Source: Candidatus Melainabacteria bacterium
GTDB lineage: Bacteria; Actinomycetota; Actinomycetes; Mycobacteriales; Pseudonocardiaceae
Assembly (NCBI GenBank): GCA_903970565.1
Contig: CAJCJE010000990.1
Span: 1 to 5,370, forward strand
Reading direction: 5' to 3'
Length of the DNA: 5,370 bases
The notes beneath the pieces are model-generated. The model did no database searches. It had not been told where the DNA came from and saw only the letters and a list, made by a program, of their open reading frames with translations. The position numbers were made by a program, and so were the translations under genes. Below, one piece after another: positions 1 to 5,370 of the stretch. How positions within the stretch are numbered: position 1 is the first letter of the stretch; each line of letters opens with the position of its first letter.

Positions 1-1
1 G

Positions 2-361
2 CTGGTGCGCTTCGGCTACACCCTGTTCGAGTGGTGGGACGAGAAGATCCTGGTCACCGACAAGCGTTTCATCCTGGTCACCGGGGTGTTCACCACCCGC
101 ATCGCCATGATGCCGCTGACCAAGGTCACCGACCTCACCTACCAGCGCAACACCGCGGGCCGGCTGCTCGGCTACGGCAGCATCGTGGTCGAGTCCGCGG
201 GCCAGATCCAGGCGTTCCAACAGATCGACCACCTGCCCAAGCCCGAGCAGATCTTCGACGCGATCTCCGAACTCATCTTCGGCGACAAGCAGGCCCAGTC
301 CGAACGCTTCTCGATGATCAAGGCCAAGCGCGCGGCCCAGGGCAAGAAGCTCGTCCCCTGA
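2..361 (+). CDS. PH domain-containing protein (bPH2/DUF304-like), 5'-truncated
   Basis: This is the 3' part of a gene that enters from the left edge. The frame is open from base 2 and ends at TGA 359-361, giving about 119 visible residues. The GTG at 5-7 is probably an internal valine, because the protein is already inside a conserved domain there. The visible part reads like the bacterial PH fold found in many small actinobacterial proteins: FEWWDEKILVTDKRFILVTGVF (the TDKR turn and a following strand), then IAMMPLTKVTDLTYQR, a GRLLGYGSIVVESAG strand pair, and a closing helix, PEQIFDAISELIFG. A basic tail follows (KAKRAAQGKK). Relatives usually carry one or two membrane helices before this domain, so those would be outside the window; none is visible here. 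The biochemical role of the family is not established, and membrane association is inferred from relatives. The gene converges on the LAL regulator and appears functionally unrelated to it. Confidence 0.85.
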   Translation: MVRFGYTLFEWWDEKILVTDKRFILVTGVFTTRIAMMPLTKVTDLTYQRNTAGRLLGYGSIVVESAGQIQAFQQIDHLPKPEQIFDAISELIFGDKQAQSERFSMIKAKRAAQGKKLVP

Positions 362-381
362 GTCCGGGCGCGGGTCCGAGG

Positions 382-418
382 GGTGGCCCGGCGGCCACCA
401 CCGGGCCGGCCGGCCCGG
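382..418. terminator. Candidate bidirectional GC-rich terminator between convergent genes
   Basis: The 105-bp gap between two convergent stop codons holds stacked dyads. GGTGGCC (382-388) pairs with GGCCACC (393-399) around a 4-nt loop. GGCCCGG (385-391) can instead pair with CCGGGCC (401-407). An 18-bp perfect palindrome, CCGGGCCGGCCGGCCCGG, fills 401-418. These structures overlap and exclude one another. No T-run follows on either strand, so this is not a classical intrinsic terminator, but U-less hairpins are commonly proposed as terminators in actinomycetes. Its position just past the PH-gene stop and beyond the regulator stop supports the call; function is inferred. Confidence 0.5.
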
Positions 419-466
419 GCGAGCGCACCGGCCAGCACGTCAGCCGCAGCCGCCTGAGCGGCGCCC

Positions 467-3289
467 TCAGCCCGGATAGTCACCGGTCAGCATGGCGACG
501 CCCAGTTCGGTTCTGGACCGGTAGCCGGTCCGCTGAAACAGCCGGGTCAACCGCCCCTCCACCGCTTTCTCGCTGGTCATCAGGACCGTGGCCAGCTGCC
601 GGTTGGTCAGCCCCTCGACGACCAGCGCGGCCAGCAGCCGCTCGTTCTCGGTGACGGTGGCGGCCCGGCCCGGTATCGCGACGCCCCGGTCACGCATCAA
701 CTGCCGTAGCCGGGCCCTGGGCAGCAGCGCGTCGAGTTCGCCGTAGCGGCGATAGGCCTCGGCCAGCAGCTGGTTGTCCTCCCCCAGCTGGTGCCGCGCC
801 ACCAGGCTGAGCGTTTCGGCCAGTTCGAACGGCTGATCGCGTTGCCGGCACAGTGCGACGACCTCGTTCGCGGCGTCGGTGTCGCGGTCGAGGACGGCCC
901 TGGCGATCAGCTGGTTGCGCCGCAGCCGACCGCTGCCGGCGGTGTCGACGAGTTCGGCCAACTGGGCCTCGTAGTACTGCGCGCGCTGCTGCTCCCCGTT
1001 GGCCAGTTCCCAGATCACCAGGCGCAGCAACAGTTCGTCGGTACCGATCGTGAGGCTGTCGCGGCGCGCGCGGGCGAGACCGTAGGTCAGCAGGTCGCGG
1101 GCCCGCTGGGTGGCACCCAGCATCAACTCGATGTCGGACTCGATCGGGTCCAGCAGGTGAATCAACACCGGTTGGTCGATCCGGGCCTGTTCGATCACGG
1201 CGCGGGCCTGCCCCAGCCGGCCACGGGTGAGCAGGATGACGGCCATCTCCCGGCACATGCCGGTGTGTCCCGGCGTGTACCCGAGCGAGGCGCCGGTGGC
1301 CACCGCGAGCCGCGCGAGGTCCAGCGCCTCCTCCCACTGGCCGGAAAGGCTCAGCAGCACCGCCCGGTCCACCAGCGGCAGCTGGGCGGTCGGGATCTCC
1401 TGATCGGCGATCAGCTGCTGGGCGCGACCGAGTTCTCCTTGCAGCAACAGGACTCGGCTCCACGCGGCGGTCTGCTGGAGCCGGTGTCGGTCCACGCCGT
1501 GCAGCGGGGCACGCTGCGGCTGGGCGAGATACTGCTGGAACTCGTTGCGTTGACCAACGAACACGGCCCCGCCGACCGCGAAGATCAGCGCATACGCGAC
1601 CGAGGCGTCATTGCTGTCCTGCCAGACGTCGGTCTGCTCGGCGATCAGTTCGCCCGCGCGGCGCCACTGGTTGAGCATACACATCGCGGCGGCCCTGGTG
1701 ACCAGCCGGTGGGCGTCGTCACCGGGCAGCGCGCGCCAGCCGTCGGTGACGAGTTCGGTCAGCGCCTCGGCGTCGTTGATACCGCGCAGGGCGACCACGT
1801 AGATGATCTGTAGTTCCTGAAGGATGTCGGGCGGGAAGGTACCGGCGTGATCCCGCAGCACCGCGCGGATGGTGTCGATGGCCGGCTCGAACAGCATGTG
1901 GATGCCGCAGGTGGCCGCGAGCAGGAACAGCGTGCCGGCCGCGGTGTCCGGATCAGTGGTCAGCTCGCTCGCGGCGGCCAGCCAGCGCTGCGCGAAGTAG
2001 CCGTTGTCCAGCATGATCGCGCTGCCCTTGGCCAGCAGTTCCCGCGCGGCGCGCGCCGGATCGACCGACCGGCCGGCGTCGGTCAGGCGCTCGGCGAGGT
2101 AGGTGTCCTCGACATCGGCCACGGCGCCGTCCCAGATCGCGTGGACCGCCAGCCGGGCCAGTCCCCTGCGCTCGACCGGACCGAGGCAGCCGATCAGCAG
2201 CGCGGCCAGCAGCGGCACCCGGAACCGGTAGCCGTGCTCGGGGCCGGCGCGCAGCACTCCCTCGACCCGCAGCGTGACCAGCACCGCGCGTACCCGTGTC
2301 TCCGCCAGGCCCACCGCGGTCGCGATCAGGCCGGGGACCGCGGCACCCAGCGGTGCCAGCACGGCCAGTGCCCTGGCGATCGGCAGCACCTCAGGGCCCA
2401 GCGGGCGCAACTGCTCGAAGATCGGATGGTCGGCCGGCAGGCGCGCCGGCCGGTCGGGTTCGACGAGATAGGCGCAGCGGTCCAGCACGCGCAGCGCGCC
2501 GGAGTACTGGTAGCCGGCGACGGCAGCGACCACGGCCGCCGGCACGCCCCGGCATTCCCGGCTCAGCGCCGCCATCAGCTGCGCGGAGGGGGTCGCGCCG
2601 AGCACCTCGGCCGCCAGGGACCGGACCTCGCCGGCCGCCAGCGGACGCACCGGCACGACGCGCACGGCGTCGGGGGCGGCTCGACGCATTCGGGACAGCA
2701 GCGCGGCGCCGATCTCGGTGACCGGACCGTCGGCCGGCGAACGCACCGTGCACACGCACGCGACCGAGCTGTCGACGGCGCCGAGCAGGCCGGCCAGCAC
2801 GCCGGCCGACTCCGGATCGGCCCGGTGCAGGTCGTCGAAGGCCACCACCAGGTGCGTCCTGGTGGCCAGGACCCGACCGAGCCGGGCCCGCAGCGCCGAG
2901 GCGAAGCCGACGCGGTCGGTGGGCAGCCGGGACACCGAGGAGGGGTCCGGCTCGGCGTCGGCCGGCCGGGCGGTCTCGGCCAGCGCGGTCAGCTCACCGA
3001 GCAGCCGCGCGAGGACCGCGAAGGGCCGGTCGCGATCGAGCGGGGTCACCCGGATCAGCACCGTGGACACCTCCCGCTGGGCCAACCGGTCGAGCACCCC
3101 CGCCAGCAGCGCGGACCGGCCGATCCCGGCCGGACCGGCCAGTACGGTCAGCGGTGTCGGGGTGCCCGGACCGATGAGCGCGAGGACCCGGTCGAGGAGT
3201 TCGGCCCGGCCCGAGAGCCGGCCCGGCGCGGTCGGGCCGAGCGGCCCGGTGGAGTTGACGGTTGCCTGCACGGCACCAGTCTGGAGCAT
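467..3289 (-). CDS. LAL-type (large ATP-binding) LuxR family transcriptional regulator
   Basis: A complete 940-residue protein within the usual LAL size range (about 850-1000). It probably acts in the cytoplasm as a signal-responsive transcription activator. Order of parts: a lead-in resembling the family's VGR motif (LSGRAELLDRV, about 25-35); Walker A AGPAGIGRS (51-59), with Arg58 where Lys is normal; Walker B LVVAFDDLH (147-155) with Asp152/Asp153; the rest of the ATPase and a winged-helix-like part to about 370; a long alpha-helical, TPR-like middle (about 410-860); and a LuxR/NarL helix-turn-helix at about 878-933 (VTENERLL, EGLTNRQLA, SEKAVEGRLTRLFQRTGYRSRTEL). The pre-helix segment QPFELAETLSLVARH also resembles LAL proteins. 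ATG at 3289 is chosen because a G-rich GGCGGG lies just upstream; a GTG at residue 7 (3271) is an alternative with no good Shine-Dalgarno. The gene diverges from the next ATPase gene and converges on the PH-domain gene. Ligand and target promoters cannot be inferred. The family call is strong; intact ATP hydrolysis is uncertain. Confidence 0.93.
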   Translation of the reverse strand: MLQTGAVQATVNSTGPLGPTAPGRLSGRAELLDRVLALIGPGTPTPLTVLAGPAGIGRSALLAGVLDRLAQREVSTVLIRVTPLDRDRPFAVLARLLGELTALAETARPADAEPDPSSVSRLPTDRVGFASALRARLGRVLATRTHLVVAFDDLHRADPESAGVLAGLLGAVDSSVACVCTVRSPADGPVTEIGAALLSRMRRAAPDAVRVVPVRPLAAGEVRSLAAEVLGATPSAQLMAALSRECRGVPAAVVAAVAGYQYSGALRVLDRCAYLVEPDRPARLPADHPIFEQLRPLGPEVLPIARALAVLAPLGAAVPGLIATAVGLAETRVRAVLVTLRVEGVLRAGPEHGYRFRVPLLAALLIGCLGPVERRGLARLAVHAIWDGAVADVEDTYLAERLTDAGRSVDPARAARELLAKGSAIMLDNGYFAQRWLAAASELTTDPDTAAGTLFLLAATCGIHMLFEPAIDTIRAVLRDHAGTFPPDILQELQIIYVVALRGINDAEALTELVTDGWRALPGDDAHRLVTRAAAMCMLNQWRRAGELIAEQTDVWQDSNDASVAYALIFAVGGAVFVGQRNEFQQYLAQPQRAPLHGVDRHRLQQTAAWSRVLLLQGELGRAQQLIADQEIPTAQLPLVDRAVLLSLSGQWEEALDLARLAVATGASLGYTPGHTGMCREMAVILLTRGRLGQARAVIEQARIDQPVLIHLLDPIESDIELMLGATQRARDLLTYGLARARRDSLTIGTDELLLRLVIWELANGEQQRAQYYEAQLAELVDTAGSGRLRRNQLIARAVLDRDTDAANEVVALCRQRDQPFELAETLSLVARHQLGEDNQLLAEAYRRYGELDALLPRARLRQLMRDRGVAIPGRAATVTENERLLAALVVEGLTNRQLATVLMTSEKAVEGRLTRLFQRTGYRSRTELGVAMLTGDYPG

Positions 3290-3308
3290 GATCCCGCCGA
3301 GCGGGATC
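3290..3308 (-). promoter_or_regulatory. Perfect inverted repeat abutting the LAL start codon; possible SD-masking hairpin or operator
   Basis: Read on the minus strand, GATCCCGC, a TCG loop and GCGGGATC form an 8-bp perfect hairpin that ends immediately before the ATG of the 940-residue regulator. The only plausible ribosome-binding sequence, GGCGGG, lies in the loop edge and 3' arm, only about 3-4 nt from the start codon. If transcribed, the hairpin would hide that site; as DNA, it could instead be an operator. If transcription starts inside the repeat, the hairpin would not form and the mRNA would be nearly leaderless. The repeat itself is seen directly; its role is inferred. Confidence 0.5.
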
Positions 3309-3324
3309 GACTCGATCGATTCGA
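3307..3324. promoter_or_regulatory. 18-bp near-palindrome built from four TCGA units; candidate operator
   Basis: TCGACTCGATCGATTCGA is symmetric around 3315/3316, with one mismatched pair (3311 C against 3320 T). It contains TCGA at 3307, 3312, 3316 and 3321, separated by one, zero and one base. It overlaps the end of the start-codon-proximal inverted repeat and lies close upstream of the minus-strand regulator, where a repressor or autoregulator could bind. LuxR/NarL-type helix-turn-helix dimers bind dyads of about this length, but binding here is inference. Confidence 0.4.
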
Positions 3325-3360
3325 CTGTTTGTCATCGAAACCGTCCGGGGGACATCTCCG

Positions 3361-3376
3361 CCGGTAGTACTGTCGG
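3361..3376. promoter_or_regulatory. Imperfect dyad CCG-GT-AGTACT-GT-CGG near the plus-strand gene
   Basis: The 16 bp CCGGTAGTACTGTCGG pair at six of eight positions about the centre of AGTACT (3366-3371). They lie 39-54 bp upstream of the plus-strand start codon and overlap the best -10-like TACTGT. A regulator bound here would interfere with or organise that promoter. Statistical support is weak, since short GC-edged dyads are common at this GC content. Confidence 0.25.
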
Positions 3377-3403
3377 GACTAGCTCATCGGGGGTTGGCTG
3401 GAC

Positions 3404-3407
3404 GGGA
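3404..3407 (+). promoter_or_regulatory. Ribosome-binding site of the plus-strand ATPase gene
   Basis: GGGA lies 7 nt before ATG 3415-3417, within GACGGGACGAAACG. It decides the start: the frame is open upstream to about 3259, and the in-frame TTG at 3394 has no comparable site before it. Confidence 0.55.
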
Positions 3408-3414
3408 CGAAACG

Positions 3415-5370
3415 ATGGCTCAGGACCTGTTGGCGCCGGCCAGACGGCCGCAGTTGACCGAACTGCGCGAATCCCAGCGGCGCAGCGCCGGCACCGGTCA
3501 ACTCGTCACCGTGGCCGGCCCGGCCGGGATCGGCCGCAGCACCCTGCTGGCCGCGCTCGCCGAGGAACTGCGCGCCGAGGACGTCCTGGTGATCACCGCG
3601 ACGGCCGGCGCGGACGGGCACGCCGCCGTCGACCCCTTCGGCCTCGATCTGATCATCACGGCGCTGCGCGCGCACTTCGAACAGTTCGGCGACGGCAGGC
3701 TGGCCGGGCTGATCAGCGCGCTGGCCGACACCCTGGCGACGGTCACCGCGAACGGAAACCGCTGGACGCCCAGGATCGGGATCGCGCTCGGCGCCACGTT
3801 CAGCCAGCTCGGCCGGCTGCGGCCCACCGCGCTGCTGATCGACGACGTGCACCTGATCGAGGAACCCGCCGTCGCGCTCGGCGCGGCCAGCTGGCCGGGT
3901 TGCCTGGTCGTGGCCGCGCACGCCGACCAGCCGCAGGCCCACCCCGGCCTGACCGAGCTACAGGCGCTGGCCGACCGGACGGTGACGCTGCCGGCGCTGC
4001 CCGGACCGGAGATCGAGTCGCTGGTGTCCGCCCGGTTCGGGCCCCTGCTCGACGAGGGCGTGCTGTCGGCGTTGCGAGCCGCACTCGGTCCGCTGTCCGG
4101 CAATCCCGGCACCGTGTTGTCCATATTGGACAGTTTCGCCGCCGACGGCCGGTTCGCCTCGGTGCACGGCTACCAGTGCCTGCGGCCGTCCCGGACGCCG
4201 ATCGCGCTGCCGGCCGGACACGAACTCCGGCTGCGCGGCGCCGCTCTCGGCGCGGCCGGCACCCGGCTGGTCACGGCCGTCGCCGCGGTCGAGGAGATCG
4301 ACGGCATCGCCATCGACGAGCTGCCGCGACTGGCCGAGATGGCCGGGACCGACGTGGCCGAGTGCGGCCGGCTGGTGGACCAACTCCTCGGCCGAGGGGT
4401 GCTGGTCCTCGATCCGGCCGACCGGCTGCGCTGCCGCTGCCCGGCGCTGGCCGCGGCGTTCCTCGCCGACACCGACGAGAGCACCCTGCGCGAACCGCAT
4501 CGGGTGGCCGGCCAGCGCGCAGCGCCGCCGTCGGCGGAGATCGACCGGCTGCTCGCCACGGCGCGGGCCACCAGTAGCCGGCAACCGGCGCGGGCGGCGC
4601 GGCACTACCTTGCCGCCTTCGGCCTGTCCGAGCCGGCCGGCGCCGAGGCCATCCTGCGGGAACTGGTGCCGCTGCTGGTCGGCGGCGGCGAGCAGGACAC
4701 GCTGGCCGAGCTGATCGAACGGGCCGTCGCCGAACTGCCCTGCTCGGCCCCGCTGCGCGCGGAACTGGCCGTGGCGGCCAGACTATGCACCGTCCACACC
4801 GGACGAATGCTGTCCGGCCCCACGATGCGGACGCTGTTCGGTGCCGGCGCGGCGACGGAGACCGACCCGGCCGCGTGGTGGCTCGCCGAGAATCCCGACC
4901 CCGACGGCGACGAGGTCGTCGGGTCGAGTCTGCTGTCCGCCGTGGAGATCCAACTGGTGCGCGCGGCCGTTCGCGGGGACGGCCCGGCCTGCGCCCGGTT
5001 GGCCAAGCAGACCGGCCGAGCCGAGCAGACCGGGCAGACCGACACCGGGCCGCTGGTCGAGGCGCTGCTGACGGCCGGCGGATCGAGCGACCTGGCCACC
5101 GTGTTCGAACTGGTGCTCGGGGACCGGTACCGGGTGCCGGAAACCGGTCTGCTGGCGGCCTATCAGCGGCTGGCGCGCGGTTACGCGGACGCGGACTTCG
5201 CGGGCGCGCTGTCGGCCGCGCGCGCGGTGGAGCTGATCGAACCGGCCACCAGCACGGTGCACGACCTGACTCGGTTGCTCGCCACGGAGAGCTGTGCCTG
5301 CCTGGGGCAGGTGGAGTCGGCGCGGGAGTGGCTGGCGACCGCGTCGAGCGCCGCGAGCACGGCCGCGTTG
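3415..5370 (+). CDS. Large STAND/LAL-type ATPase, probable LuxR family regulator, 3'-truncated
   Basis: An open frame of 652 codons runs from ATG 3415 to the window edge with no stop. The N-terminal ATPase starts almost at once: RRPQLTELRE, then LVTVAGPAGIGRST with Walker A at 34-43 and Arg41 at the usual Lys position. Walker B is ALLIDDVHLIEE (139-150) with Asp143/Asp144. CLVVAAHAD (about 163-171) resembles the following ATPase strand, and LSGNPGTVLSILDSFAADGRF (227-247) matches the family's G-N-P end of the ATPase. Beyond about 380 the protein is helical and TPR-like (for example 583-642). LAL proteins are usually 850-1000 residues, so some 200-350 residues, including any C-terminal LuxR helix-turn-helix, would be missing from view. 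Without that helix-turn-helix it could be a STAND ATPase of another kind. It diverges from the complete LAL gene over 125 bp. I noticed no TTA codon in the frame, so bldA-type control is not indicated. It is a diverged relative of its neighbour rather than a close copy. Confidence 0.85.
   Translation, partial: MAQDLLAPARRPQLTELRESQRRSAGTGQLVTVAGPAGIGRSTLLAALAEELRAEDVLVITATAGADGHAAVDPFGLDLIITALRAHFEQFGDGRLAGLISALADTLATVTANGNRWTPRIGIALGATFSQLGRLRPTALLIDDVHLIEEPAVALGAASWPGCLVVAAHADQPQAHPGLTELQALADRTVTLPALPGPEIESLVSARFGPLLDEGVLSALRAALGPLSGNPGTVLSILDSFAADGRFASVHGYQCLRPSRTPIALPAGHELRLRGAALGAAGTRLVTAVAAVEEIDGIAIDELPRLAEMAGTDVAECGRLVDQLLGRGVLVLDPADRLRCRCPALAAAFLADTDESTLREPHRVAGQRAAPPSAEIDRLLATARATSSRQPARAARHYLAAFGLSEPAGAEAILRELVPLLVGGGEQDTLAELIERAVAELPCSAPLRAELAVAARLCTVHTGRMLSGPTMRTLFGAGAATETDPAAWWLAENPDPDGDEVVGSSLLSAVEIQLVRAAVRGDGPACARLAKQTGRAEQTGQTDTGPLVEALLTAGGSSDLATVFELVLGDRYRVPETGLLAAYQRLARGYADADFAGALSAARAVELIEPATSTVHDLTRLLATESCACLGQVESAREWLATASSAASTAAL
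5007..5042 (+). repeat. Short in-frame GCAGACCG repeat inside the truncated ATPase gene
   Basis: GCAGACCG occurs at 5007, 5025 and 5034, with spacings of 18 and 9 bp, so all copies stay in frame. They encode a small QT-rich stretch (QTG, then QTG and QTD within residues 532-543) that looks like a flexible loop in the helical middle. It may be a slippage- or duplication-prone spot; no function is assigned. Confidence 0.45.

Larger units (their letters stand above)
3290..3414. promoter_or_regulatory. Divergent promoter region shared by the two large regulators
   Basis: These 125 bp separate the two divergent start codons and must hold at least part of both promoters. TTGTCA (3329-3334, plus strand) matches five of six positions of the -35 consensus TTGACA, but no good -10 box lies 16-19 bp downstream. 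On the minus strand, ATGACA (3335-3330) also matches five of six and overlaps it, again with only weak -10 partners. TACTGT (3368-3373) fits the loose actinomycete TANNNT pattern for the plus gene. Promoter assignments are therefore tentative. The region also carries three dyads, listed separately. Confidence 0.55.

Noticed and set aside
31..654. 207-codon plus-strand open frame overlapping the PH-domain gene end and the terminator region
   Set aside because: It is out of frame with the PH domain and its product is H/R/G/P-rich. The alternate frame explains the conserved protein.
791..1813. 340-codon plus-strand open frame inside the LAL gene
   Set aside because: It is antisense to conserved helical and linker sequence of the regulator, and no protein family is recognisable in it.
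1847..3367. 506-codon plus-strand open frame antisense to the LAL regulator
   Set aside because: Its product is low-complexity, rich in R, G, Q, H and A, with no recognisable motif. It mirrors the regulator's codon bias on the opposite strand, as expected at this GC content.
2718..4577. 619-codon plus-strand open frame spanning both regulators and the intergenic region
   Set aside because: It overlaps two genes with clear domain evidence and yields a compositionally biased R/A/G/P-rich product. It is an accidental GC-rich open frame.
3958..4605. Minus-strand open frames under the second ATPase (3379-3942, 3498-4124, 3958-4605, 4605-5099, 4783-5262)
   Set aside because: All lie opposite a continuous frame with Walker A, Walker B and GNP motifs. 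Their products show only compositional bias.
4861..5370. Possible frameshift or early end of the second ATPase gene
   Set aside because: Reading every codon from 3415 to 5370 shows no stop and steady third-position GC, so the gene simply continues past the window.
3415..5370. TTA codon control (bldA)
   Set aside because: No in-frame TTA was found in this gene, and I noticed none in the minus-strand regulator.

Overview
The window is about 70% GC, and its reading frames strongly prefer G or C at the third codon position. This suggests a high-GC actinomycete (Actinomycetota; Nocardia-, Amycolatopsis- or Streptomyces-like). The genus cannot be fixed from sequence alone. I count three protein genes: the 3' end of a small PH-domain protein, one complete large regulator, and one large regulator cut by the right edge. 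I see no tRNA, rRNA, CRISPR array or insertion sequence.

Layout. Positions 2-361 (+) hold the C-terminal part of a bacterial PH (bPH2/DUF304-type) protein. It converges on the next gene across a 105-bp gap (362-466) with strong GC-rich dyads and no U-tract, read here as a two-way transcription terminator. Positions 467-3289 (-) encode a complete 940-residue LAL-type (large ATP-binding LuxR family) regulator: an N-terminal STAND/AAA-like ATPase, a long helical middle, and a C-terminal LuxR/NarL helix-turn-helix. A 125-bp divergent intergenic region (3290-3414) follows, dense in dyad symmetry. From 3415 to the window end (+), a second large ATPase of the same broad class runs for 652 codons without a stop; its C-terminus, where a LuxR helix-turn-helix would be expected, lies outside the window.

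How they fit together. Two related ATPase regulators diverge from one short control region, which fits mutual or shared regulation, as often seen for LAL regulators near secondary-metabolism or catabolic loci; the targets are not visible here. The most notable sequence feature is that both proteins have the same Walker A motif, AGPAGIGRS, with arginine at the usual catalytic lysine. The complete regulator's start codon also follows directly on a perfect 8-bp inverted repeat that contains its only plausible ribosome-binding sequence. The PH-domain gene looks unrelated. I found no clear evidence of a wholly new multi-gene system; the interest lies in the paired regulators and their control region.
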